Assembly (NCBI GenBank): GCA_937858155.1
Contig: CALLYM010000210.1
Span: 1-39,127, forward strand
Length of the DNA: 39,127 nucleotides
Source: an uncultured Phycisphaerales bacterium
GTDB taxonomy: Bacteria; Planctomycetota; Phycisphaerae; Phycisphaerales; UBA1924
Reading direction: 5' to 3'
Shown here: one piece after another, positions 16,589 through 23,047 of the stretch
Position numbering within the stretch: position 1 is the first letter of the stretch
Layout of the letters: the number at the start of each line of letters is the position of its first letter
Made by a program: the position numbers and the translations under genes
Notes under the pieces: generated by a model
Databases searched by the model: none
What the model saw: the letters and a program-made list of their open reading frames with translations, nothing else
Told to the model about the DNA's origin: nothing

Positions 16589-18420
16589 CGATCGGCCTCC
16601 GCCAAACGTGCCTTCACGTACGAATACGCCTCGTGCGACTGGAGCTCGGGCCGCCACGCCGCCTTTGACCAGGACGCGCGACACGCGGCGATGTACTCAG
16701 CGCGGTTGGCGATGCCGAGCGTTCCCAGCCACGCTTCGAACGTCGCCGTCGCCGGCGGCTGCAGGCCCTCGTGGATCTCGTTGCCGGGCCCCAGCGGCTT
16801 GCGGTTCGCGAGCGGCGTGAGCGACAGGTCGTCCTCGAACGGAATCCCGACCGGCCCGTACACGATGTTGCCGCGGAACTCGTAGTCGCTCGCCTGGCGG
16901 CCACCCCGCTGCAGCGGGCGCGGTTGTCCGCCGCTTACCTGCACGACGATGTTCTCGACGTACCGCGCGCCGGGGCCCGGGTAGCCGATGCCCAGCTGGA
17001 AGCCGCGAGGCAAGCGGTCGGGTTGGTTGGGCGCGATGTCGCCGCCGCCCACGATCAGGCAATACGCGACGATGCCCTGCCAGGACCACTCCGGCCACAT
17101 GGGGCCCCAATAGATGACGTCGTCTGCCGTGCCCATCACGCCGTCAGCGCCCGCCGTGCGGTTGCCGTCAATCTGCGCGTGACCCGTGGTAATTCCCAGC
17201 GGGTTGTCGAGCGCGAGGCACCACCAGGCGGACTGGAGTCGGCCGCGAAGCTGAAGCCCGGTCGCGGAGCCGCGGGCAACCACGCAGTACCAGAACTCCC
17301 ACTCGGGCACCTTCAGCGTGAGGTACGCGTCGTGGTTGAAGATTGTCCCGTCGCCCGCGATCGACTTCCCGTTGTTATCGAGCAGGCACCACTCCGCGCG
17401 GCCCGTCGTGTTGTCGATGAACAGGCCCTGCGAGTGCGAGCCGGCGGGCGTTGCGTCGAGCAGGGCACAGCCGATCAGCCTGGCGTTTGAGAGTCCAGAG
17501 CCGATGCCCTCAAGCGAGATGTTGCCGGCGAAGCCATCGACGAGGCAGTCCTGGACGATGATGTCCTCGCCTTCGGACCAGTAGCTGATGCCCTTCCCCG
17601 GCCCGCCGGCGACGAACTCGAACACGATGCCGTCGACCACGACGTGGCGGACACCGCCGCCGCTCTGGAATCGCAGAGCAGCGCCGCTCGGGTTCGAGCT
17701 CGCCGAACCGCCACGCACCACGGGGCGCGGCAGCGACGGGTCGCCGTAGGCACCAATCCACTGACGCCGACCCTCGCCCGCCCCGCTCTTGTTCGCGGAG
17801 CCCTGGGGCATCCCGATGTAGTCGGGGAACACATCGCCTCGCTTGAGCAGGAGCCCATCGCCGGTGCCGTGGCGGAGCATGGCGTAGCCCACCGCGAGCG
17901 ACTTCACCGGGTACGCGGCGCTGCCGTCATTGCGGTCGTCGCCGGCGCTCGAGCTCACGTGGATGTCGATGTCGGCCGGGTCCTTCACCCGCTCGACGTA
18001 GTCCGGACCCAAGACCGGGAGCGGCGGCCAGCACGGGCCGCCGGAGAACACACGCAGGAACGCCTGCAGGTCTTCGGGGTCGGGGAACACGCCGTCGTTG
18101 TTGAAGTCGATGTCGCCGCAGCCGCCCGTGGCGCACGGCGCGCCGCCGAGGACGTCGCGGAACGCGTCGATGTCGGCCGTGTCCGGGAAGAGCCCGTCGC
18201 GGTTGAAGTCGATCGAGTCGCAGGGCGGGGGCGCGGCAAGCTGCGCGGACGCACGCTCGCACGCACCGACGAGGATCAGCCAGGCAGCCACGACCGAGGC
18301 GGCAAGCCAGAGAATGAGCACGGGCCAGGCGATGCGGGGCTTGCGATCCACCCACGCGTCGAAACGTCCGACGATCTCGTCGCCGCGCAGCAGGCACCGT
18401 TGAATTGTGTTCGCGTCCAT
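16585..18420 (-). CDS. Membrane-anchored phage protein with two dockerin-like repeats and a beta-helix
   Basis: 611 residues from ATG 18420 (AAGGAG 8 bases upstream). Residues 31-53 are a single membrane helix (WPVLILWLAASVVAAWLILV). Residues 67-96 and 101-130 are two dockerin-like units, each a Cys-bounded EF-hand-type loop: DFNRDGLFPDTADIDAF and DFNNDGVFPDPEDLQAF, both ending GG-x-PC. Such units are common on secreted proteins of Phycisphaerae and bind calcium. From ~150 a domain with HVSSSAGDDRNDGSAAYPVK and recurring short strands (VVVDGIVFEF, IIVQDCLVDGF, ARLIGCALLD, WCLLDNNGKS) is typical of a right-handed parallel beta-helix, seen in tail spikes and polysaccharide lyases. The membrane anchor suggests display on the host surface rather than on the virion. 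Confidence 0.7.
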   Translation of the reverse strand: MDANTIQRCLLRGDEIVGRFDAWVDRKPRIAWPVLILWLAASVVAAWLILVGACERASAQLAAPPPCDSIDFNRDGLFPDTADIDAFRDVLGGAPCATGGCGDIDFNNDGVFPDPEDLQAFLRVFSGGPCWPPLPVLGPDYVERVKDPADIDIHVSSSAGDDRNDGSAAYPVKSLAVGYAMLRHGTGDGLLLKRGDVFPDYIGMPQGSANKSGAGEGRRQWIGAYGDPSLPRPVVRGGSASSNPSGAALRFQSGGGVRHVVVDGIVFEFVAGGPGKGISYWSEGEDIIVQDCLVDGFAGNISLEGIGSGLSNARLIGCALLDATPAGSHSQGLFIDNTTGRAEWCLLDNNGKSIAGDGTIFNHDAYLTLKVPEWEFWYCVVARGSATGLQLRGRLQSAWWCLALDNPLGITTGHAQIDGNRTAGADGVMGTADDVIYWGPMWPEWSWQGIVAYCLIVGGGDIAPNQPDRLPRGFQLGIGYPGPGARYVENIVVQVSGGQPRPLQRGGRQASDYEFRGNIVYGPVGIPFEDDLSLTPLANRKPLGPGNEIHEGLQPPATATFEAWLGTLGIANRAEYIAACRASWSKAAWRPELQSHEAYSYVKARLAEADR

Positions 18421-18584
18421 GCGGGGGTCTCCTTGTGAATGCCGCGCCGAGCCCTCGAAGCTCGGGTCGCCCTTTCCTCCGCAGGGCCGCGATGATCCGG
18501 ACACCTGCAGTTATCGCGACGGGCGCGGCGGGAGAGCCGGGGGGCCGCCTTGCGGCTAAGCCCCCCGGCCCGGTTGGGGGCTCG
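18421..18584 (-). promoter_or_regulatory. 164-base gap between the Ig-like gene and the beta-helix gene
   Basis: It contains the strong hairpin at 18536-18569, a second small stem CCGAGC/GCTCGG (18447-18452 with 18460-18465), and the AAGGAG ribosome site of the beta-helix gene. It is the only real break in the otherwise overlapping early gene chain, so the beta-helix gene may be separately controlled. Confidence 0.4.
18536..18569 (-). terminator. Strong hairpin after the Ig-like gene (terminator or attenuator)
   Basis: Ten perfect pairs, GCCGGGGGGC (18536-18545) with GCCCCCCGGC (18560-18569). On the minus strand the loop itself folds as GCC-GCAA-GGC, a GNRA-type tetraloop. It begins 15 bases past the Ig-like gene stop. 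It lacks a following U-run, so it may act as a Rho-type or partial terminator, an RNA-stabilising structure, or an attenuator between the small early genes and the beta-helix gene. Confidence 0.55.
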
Positions 18585-18932
18585 TTACACGATCGGGCGC
18601 GGCGCGTCGAGCGTGACCTTCAGGGCGAAGGTCGGCCCGGTCTGCACGGCCGTCACGGTGCCGGTGAACGTCGTGGTGAGCGGCTGCGGGCCTGTGTTGG
18701 TGTCCACCGTGGCGGTCACCGTGACGGTGAACGAGCCCTCGGCGACGCCGACCAGGTCGCAGTCGCGGCCGTCGTTCTGCGGCTCAAGGGCGACCGCACC
18801 GCCGTTGTCCACACGCCACTCGGGCGTGCCCTGGATCACCGCCGGCGACGTGGTGCCGTTGAATGTCTGTTCCGCCGTCAGGTGCGCCAATTGACGCTCC
18901 TGGCCGGCCCGTAGTTGAGCAACCGGGTTCAC
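18585..18932 (-). CDS. Ig-like phage protein, short form from internal start
   Basis: 115 residues, same frame as the long form. GTG 18932 is preceded by AAAGGAG (18941-18947) with an 8-base spacer, a better ribosome site than that of the long form. The product begins VNPVAQLRAGQERQ, which resembles the natural start of small phage Ig-like proteins. The short form would lack the membrane helix and be soluble. This may be the main or only real product. Confidence 0.55.
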   Translation of the reverse strand: MNPVAQLRAGQERQLAHLTAEQTFNGTTSPAVIQGTPEWRVDNGGAVALEPQNDGRDCDLVGVAEGSFTVTVTATVDTNTGPQPLTTTFTGTVTAVQTGPTFALKVTLDAPRPIV

Positions 18933-19148
18933 TGCTTGGACTCCTTTCCGGGCGGAGAACCTCCACCCGCCGCCCGTCGTGCAGCTGCACGGAACGAGCG
19001 AACGACCAACCACGTCGCGCACGAACGCCGGGCGCGGCGGGTCAAGACTGACAACCAGCGCATACGCGCGAGGTTCTTTGAAACGGAGAGCGACCACGAG
19101 GGACGCCAGAACGATGATCGCGAAGACGATGACGGAGTAGGTGATCAC
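18585..19148 (-). CDS. Membrane-anchored Ig-like phage protein, long form
   Basis: 187 residues from GTG 19148, overlapping the previous stop as GTGA, with GGAGG just upstream. Residues 1-23 form a membrane helix (VITYSVIVFAIIVLASLVVAL). The C-terminal ~115 residues look like an Ig-like beta-sandwich (IQGTPEWRVDNGGAVALEPQ, EGSFTVTVTATVDTNTGPQP), as in many phage surface proteins. The segment ALVVSLDPPRP near residue 35 resembles ALKVTLDAPRP at the C-terminus. A strong second ribosome site lies inside the gene, so it may encode two products. Because no stop separates the two parts, a read-through from the upstream start is unavoidable unless the sequence has an indel. Confidence 0.55.
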   Translation of the reverse strand: MITYSVIVFAIIVLASLVVALRFKEPRAYALVVSLDPPRPAFVRDVVGRSLVPCSCTTGGGWRFSARKGVQAVNPVAQLRAGQERQLAHLTAEQTFNGTTSPAVIQGTPEWRVDNGGAVALEPQNDGRDCDLVGVAEGSFTVTVTATVDTNTGPQPLTTTFTGTVTAVQTGPTFALKVTLDAPRPIV

Positions 19149-19441
19149 TCGTCCTCCCTTCCGGTGAGGCGGACGCCGTCGCGAGCGCAGACGAGGTACG
19201 TGCCGACGCCGTGCCATCCACCCTGCTGATCAGCGACGCCGAGCTCGACAAGCCGCTCGACCGCGCGGAGCAGGTCGTCGGCGTTGGGCCTCGCCTTGCA
19301 CACCGCGACGAAGTCCGGGAGCTCGCTCATCTTGACGCGGAGCTCGTGGAGCGAGCACCACGGCTGGCCGCCGGTCTTCGCCGCCACGAGGAGCGCGAAG
19401 GCATGGTGAACGATTGCGTGGACCGCTTCTTCCTGAGTCAC
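19145..19441 (-). CDS. Hypothetical phage protein
   Basis: 98 residues from GTG 19441, overlapping the previous stop as GTGA, with GGAGG 6 bases upstream. Not recognised. Helical first half (EEAVHAIVHHAFALLVAAKT), then SLHELRVKMSELPDFVAVCK and DDLLRAVERLVELGVADQQG, which could be a small winged-helix arrangement ending in a beta pair (WHGVGTYLVCARDGVRL). A DNA-binding role is possible but not shown. Confidence 0.6.
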   Translation of the reverse strand: MTQEEAVHAIVHHAFALLVAAKTGGQPWCSLHELRVKMSELPDFVAVCKARPNADDLLRAVERLVELGVADQQGGWHGVGTYLVCARDGVRLTGREDE

Positions 19442-19890
19442 GGAGCACCTCCGACACCGGGCGGCCGCCGCCACTGTGCCTTCACGGGTTTCTCTGCGGG
19501 CGCGGCCTTCGTGCGCGACGGAACGGGCGAGGGCGTGGAAGCCGGAGGCGGCAACGGCTCCACGTCGCGCCCCGCAACGCGCGCGTTGTGCTCGCGAATC
19601 AGCCGCGTCGTTTCTGCGATGATGTCGAGCGGCTTTCCATCGGGACCGCGGCGACGTCCGCCGGCGAGCACCACCACGGCCCCGAGCTCGTTAGCGGCGT
19701 GCGCAGCCAGGTCCTGCGCGGCCGGATCGGTGATCGGGGCGAGGAACGCGTCGCGCATCGCGACCTCGTGCGCCGCGGATTCGCTCATGCCCTGGTCGAT
19801 CGCCACGCCCATCCGCTCGTCGTACACAAACCGCTGGACGGCGTCCAGGTCCTCGACCGTCGGCGCGGGATGAATTGCAACACGGCTCAT
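19438..19890 (-). CDS. Hypothetical phage protein
   Basis: 150 residues from ATG 19890, overlapping the previous stop as ATGA. The frame is open much further upstream, but that part lies inside the neighbouring gene. Not recognised. The first ~95 residues are mostly helical (TVEDLDAVQRFVYDERMGVA, LDIIAETTRLIREHNARVAG); the tail is Pro/Ala/Lys-rich and likely disordered. It ends GVGGAP, where the codons for GG form the ribosome site GGAGG of the next gene. Confidence 0.6.
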   Translation of the reverse strand: MSRVAIHPAPTVEDLDAVQRFVYDERMGVAIDQGMSESAAHEVAMRDAFLAPITDPAAQDLAAHAANELGAVVVLAGGRRRGPDGKPLDIIAETTRLIREHNARVAGRDVEPLPPPASTPSPVPSRTKAAPAEKPVKAQWRRPPGVGGAP

Positions 19891-20516
19891 GCGTCCACCC
19901 CCGCTTCGCGAAGGGCTTCGGCGGCACCGCGGTTCTCGAACAAGGCCATGTTGCGGAGCGTGGCCTCGTAGTGCGCCGTCAAGTCCTGCAGAGCACCGAC
20001 CAGCTGAGCGCGGTGATACTCCGCTTCTGCAGGGCTGTATTGGTCCGCATTCTCGATCGAACGCAGGCAGTCCTGGTGGAAGCGGACACGCTCGCCGAGC
20101 CGCGCACCCTCCGGCGCCTTGGCCGGACAGGCGGCCGACATCGACCGCTGACAGCGGGATGAGCCCGCGGGACGGGCCACCATTCCGAGCGCGGGCCGCA
20201 TCGACGCCGGCACGGCCCACTGCTCTCGGCGCTGCATGCAGAGAGCGATGGCATGCCGAGTGACCGAGTAGCACCCGCCCGACAGGTCCGCCGCCGGCAT
20301 CGCCGCCTGACGCCACGGACCGGTGCGGTTGACGTAGATACCGGTGTGGCACACGGCCGCCTGGACCCGCTGGCCGTCGCTCCCAACGACGATGCGTCCA
20401 AGGCGCTGCGCCTTCATCGCGTCGCCGGCGGGCCACTCCTCGATCGTGGCGACCAGCACAGCCCCGGAACCGAAGTCGGGGAGGGATGATCCGGCAGGGC
20501 GGTTCTGCTCGTTCAT
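19887..20516 (-). CDS. Hypothetical phage protein
   Basis: 209 residues, ATG at 20516 overlapping the previous stop as ATGA, in a run of identically coupled genes. Not recognised. The N-terminal half is beta-rich (GSGAVLVATIEEW, GRIVVGSDGQRVQAAVCHTG); the C-terminal half is helical and charged (AEAEYHRAQLVGALQDLTAH). Several Cys and Met residues lie in the middle (CQRSMSAACPAKAP). No signal peptide. Confidence 0.6.
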   Translation of the reverse strand: MNEQNRPAGSSLPDFGSGAVLVATIEEWPAGDAMKAQRLGRIVVGSDGQRVQAAVCHTGIYVNRTGPWRQAAMPAADLSGGCYSVTRHAIALCMQRREQWAVPASMRPALGMVARPAGSSRCQRSMSAACPAKAPEGARLGERVRFHQDCLRSIENADQYSPAEAEYHRAQLVGALQDLTAHYEATLRNMALFENRGAAEALREAGVDA

Positions 20517-20821
20517 GGCAGCGCCCCCCCGTCTCGCTCCGCGTCCGTCAGCTTGCGGATGCTCCGGTAGTACGGCGCGCTCCCGCCGTCGACGCTCCGG
20601 CCCATGCCGAAAAACGCGTGGTACCAGTGGCCGCTGCGTGTCTTCACGAGCTCGATGCCGCGGTTCGGGCCGGAACGCACAATGCGCTCCTCAACCACCA
20701 CCGTGCGGGCCTTCGTCGCGGTCTCGTTGTCACCGATCCGCTCGATGACGACGTCGCCGTAGCCGTATCCCATTCCGTCCCGGTGGCTTCCTGCCCCGAA
20801 CAGCGCGTCCTTGCTACCCAT
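20513..20821 (-). CDS. Hypothetical phage protein
   Basis: 102 residues from ATG 20821, which follows the previous TGA after no gap (TGA-ATG), with AAAGGCGGTGG upstream. Not recognised. Beta-rich (VVIERIGDNETATKARTVVV, VKTRSGHWYHAFFGMGR), then a short charged helix. It ends ERDGGALP over the next ribosome site. Confidence 0.6.
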   Translation of the reverse strand: MGSKDALFGAGSHRDGMGYGYGDVVIERIGDNETATKARTVVVEERIVRSGPNRGIELVKTRSGHWYHAFFGMGRSVDGGSAPYYRSIRKLTDAERDGGALP

Positions 20822-21214
20822 TCAGCCACCGCCTTTCGGCTGCGGCCGCGTCGCGCCATTCGTGCGGTCGTAGTAGTCCGCGAACGCCTGCATGCCCCGC
20901 TGGAAGCCGTCGAGCATCGTGAGATTGCCGAGCTCGATGAACGCCTTCGCGATGGGATCGCTGCCGACCATGAACGCGCCGCACACGCCGTCACGGTCGA
21001 GGCGGTCGGCGACGTTGCAGCAGGTGGCGAGCACCATCGCCTTCGCGACGGCCTCCGCCCAGGTCTCACCATCGCATTGGGCGTAGACCTCCGGGCGGCC
21101 GGTGACCATCGAGACAACGTGGCAGTACTTTGGGCCGGCGTTCCGGACGTCGGCGAAGAACGTGAGCTCCGGCGGGGGCTGCAGGTAGTTGGTGGTGGGC
21201 GCGACCTGCGTCAA
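20822..21214 (-). CDS. Hypothetical phage protein, TTG start
   Basis: 130 residues. The start is TTG at 21214, overlapping the previous stop as TTGA with GGAAGGTGGTG upstream. The rare start is supported by the identical arrangement at neighbouring junctions. Not recognised. It contains several Cys (KYCHVVS, YAQCDGETW, LATCCNVADR, GVCGAFMV) and a helical C-terminus. It ends PKGGG. Confidence 0.6.
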   Translation of the reverse strand: MTQVAPTTNYLQPPPELTFFADVRNAGPKYCHVVSMVTGRPEVYAQCDGETWAEAVAKAMVLATCCNVADRLDRDGVCGAFMVGSDPIAKAFIELGNLTMLDGFQRGMQAFADYYDRTNGATRPQPKGGG

Positions 21215-21459
21215 TCGACACCACCTTCCTGCCCGTGATTGGCGAGCTCGGGGTTGGGTGCGATCGACTTCTCGTTTGCGTACACGATCAGGAAGTGGTT
21301 GTCGTTCTTGTCGCGAGACAACTCGACGGTGCGGTCGTGAGGAACGTGGGTCAGCCGCTCAGGCCGGCCCTGTTCATCGAACGACTCGACGCGGAACACC
21401 GCGGGCACGAACTTCTCGTTGCCGATCCAGAGATGGGAAGGCTTCTTTCCACTACCCAC
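21211..21459 (-). CDS. Hypothetical phage protein
   Basis: 82 residues from GTG 21459, which overlaps the previous TAG by 8 bases, with GGAAGG upstream. The frame is open further upstream inside the Cys-rich gene, but the spacing and the shared junction pattern favour this start. Beta-rich, basic and acidic alternating (FVPAVFRVESFDEQGRPERL, DRTVELSRDKNDNHFLIVYA). Possibly a small SH3-like fold. It ends QEGGVD. Confidence 0.55.
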   Translation of the reverse strand: MGSGKKPSHLWIGNEKFVPAVFRVESFDEQGRPERLTHVPHDRTVELSRDKNDNHFLIVYANEKSIAPNPELANHGQEGGVD

Positions 21460-21820
21460 GCCGCACCGCCTTCCGCACGCCCATCGACCGGGCCGCCTTG
21501 ACCAGGCGGGCGAACGGGCTCGACTTGCGCTTCGGGCAGCAGTTGTTGAGATGGACCCACAGCCCGGCCCAATATCCGAACATCGTGAACTTGTACCGAC
21601 CGAGGGCGTCGATCGCCTTCCGCTCCGCGGCGTCGCGTTCGCGCTCAAGGGCGGTCACCGAAGCGACCTCGCCACGGAGCGGCCGGCCGTTCTCGTCAAA
21701 GCAGCTGGAGCACTTGGTGTGGGCCTTGTCAACCCACCAGCAGCCCCACGAGCAGCCGCAACTATCGGTGCATCCGCAACCGCCGCAGACGCCGCGGCGA
21801 GGCTTCTTGGTGCTCCTCAT
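21452..21820 (-). CDS. Cys-rich phage protein with putative metal-binding N-terminus
   Basis: 122 residues from ATG 21820 (ATGA overlap with the previous stop, GGTGG upstream). The first 50 residues hold ten Cys in the pattern CGGCGCTDSCGCSWGC...CSSC, suggesting bound zinc or another metal. A helical, charged stretch follows (TALERERDAAERKAIDALGR), then a hydrophobic segment (FTMFGYWAGLWVHL) that might be a short membrane helix, then NNCCPK and a basic tail. Not a family I recognise. Confidence 0.6.
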   Translation of the reverse strand: MRSTKKPRRGVCGGCGCTDSCGCSWGCWWVDKAHTKCSSCFDENGRPLRGEVASVTALERERDAAERKAIDALGRYKFTMFGYWAGLWVHLNNCCPKRKSSPFARLVKAARSMGVRKAVRRG

Positions 21821-22086
21821 GAGCCACCACCCTTCACTCGCGTCCAACGAGGGATGAACACGGCGATGCTCGTGACTTCGCCGGGCCCAATCCAGCGGTG
21901 CGGGTTGGCCCGCTCGATGCGACCGCTGAGGATGCGAATCGGCACCGTTTCAGCGCCACACGGCGTGGTCGCTGTCGGCTGGTCGGCAGCCACGATCTCG
22001 ACGCGGACGACGCCATAGTCGGGTCGCACCGGGAAAGTCAGGTCGTAAACCTCGCCCACCTGCGGGTGGAAGTCGCGGCCCATCAT
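21817..22086 (-). CDS. Hypothetical phage protein
   Basis: 89 residues from ATG 22086 (a second ATG follows at 22083), overlapping the previous stop as ATGA with GGAAGGCGGTG upstream. Beta-rich (GEVYDLTFPVRPDYGVVRVE, ETVPIRILSGRIERA, VTSIAVFIPRW). Not recognised. It ends VKGGGS, encoding the next ribosome site. Confidence 0.6.
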   Translation of the reverse strand: MMGRDFHPQVGEVYDLTFPVRPDYGVVRVEIVAADQPTATTPCGAETVPIRILSGRIERANPHRWIGPGEVTSIAVFIPRWTRVKGGGS

Positions 22087-22820
22087 GCGGCACCGCCTTC
22101 CGCGACCTTGGCGCACTCGCGCTCATACCGAGCCTGCGCCTCGTGCTCGACCTGGGCGATGACGTGGTTTGTCACGTACCCGGTGTTGCGCTTCACCTCT
22201 TCGTGGTCTTCGTCCTGCGCCGCGTTGTCCCACCGCTCGCCGGCGTCGGCTGCGCACGCGAGCTCCATGTCGGCGAAGTGCTCGTGCAGCGATGCCCGCT
22301 CGGCGTGCGTCGCGTCGTGCAGCAGCTTCATGTAACGGGCGCGGCGTTCGATCCTCAGCCCATCGGGCCCGCCGAACACACGCATCTTGAGCCAAGCGAC
22401 GCAGTCGTCGACGGACGACGCCAGCACATCCGCTAGCTTCACCATCAGGTCGGGCTCAGTAGGTTCGAGCGCGAGCACGCAGGTTGGCTTGTTCTGCCCC
22501 GTGAACCACCCAAGCTCAAGATGGGCGCTGCGGCCGCAAGGGAGTAGCAGGACGCAGACGTCGGCCCACTTCATCGCGTCGAAGTCAGAAGCAAAGCCGT
22601 CGACGGCCGGGGGCATCGCGAGCATCGCCTGCCATTGGTGCGGCGTGACATGCTCGCCCATCTTCCAATCCGGGTCGCAGTCCGACCAGGAGAACCCACC
22701 GCGGCCGTGCGGCGGGTTGCGGAAGTCATAGACGTCGAAGCCCTCGGCACGGAGCCGCTCGACGACGCCGGGCTGGTGGGGATTGCGCCACGAGGACGCG
22801 AGGTAGATGCGCAGGCTCAT
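22083..22820 (-). CDS. Nucleoside 2-deoxyribosyltransferase-like phage protein
   Basis: 245 residues from ATG 22820 (ATGA overlap, GAAAGGCGGTG upstream). Residues ~1-135 match the nucleoside 2-deoxyribosyltransferase-like fold: RIYLASSWRN at the start, EGFDVYDFRNP, a long FSWSDCDPDW loop, then DFDAMKWADVCVLLLPCGRS and AHLELGWFTGQNKP, the last containing the Glu expected as nucleophile. The C-terminal ~110 residues are helical, charged and not part of that fold (RRARYMKLLHDATHAERASL). The family moves deoxyribose between bases or cleaves nucleotides; phage members may recycle or modify nucleotides. Substrate not predictable. Confidence 0.75.
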   Translation of the reverse strand: MSLRIYLASSWRNPHQPGVVERLRAEGFDVYDFRNPPHGRGGFSWSDCDPDWKMGEHVTPHQWQAMLAMPPAVDGFASDFDAMKWADVCVLLLPCGRSAHLELGWFTGQNKPTCVLALEPTEPDLMVKLADVLASSVDDCVAWLKMRVFGGPDGLRIERRARYMKLLHDATHAERASLHEHFADMELACAADAGERWDNAAQDEDHEEVKRNTGYVTNHVIAQVEHEAQARYERECAKVAEGGAA

Positions 22821-23047
22821 GCCGCACCGCCTTTCCCATCCAGGTGCAAGCTGAGCACGCGGCTGAGAGACATCCAGCACTTGCGGCCGGAATGGTCGTT
22901 CTCGATCGCTGCCTTCCAACACGGGCCGCTTCGTTTGGTAACCTGCTTCCGCGCAACAAGCCTTCCCGTGCTGTAACCCGTGAAGCCGTCGCGTTTGTAT
23001 TGAACGATGGAGCCGATCGGGATTGCGATGCGCTCTTCGTGCGTCAT
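22817..23047 (-). CDS. Hypothetical phage protein
   Basis: 76 residues from ATG 23047 (ATGA overlap, AAGGGCGGTG upstream). Beta-rich and basic (AIPIGSIVQYKRDGFTGYST, GRLVARKQVTKRSGPCW), possibly a small barrel. It ends DGKGGAA, the clearest case of the C-terminus-encoded ribosome site. Confidence 0.6.
   Translation of the reverse strand: MTHEERIAIPIGSIVQYKRDGFTGYSTGRLVARKQVTKRSGPCWKAAIENDHSGRKCWMSLSRVLSLHLDGKGGAA

Noticed and set aside
18784-18990. Short frame MQLHDGRR... and a second alternative frame ending KESKQ at the internal Ig-like start
   Set aside because: The KESKQ frame does end in a GTGA overlap as seen elsewhere, but its codon third positions and its Arg-rich translation look non-coding, and the Ig-like frame has the coding pattern across the whole stretch.
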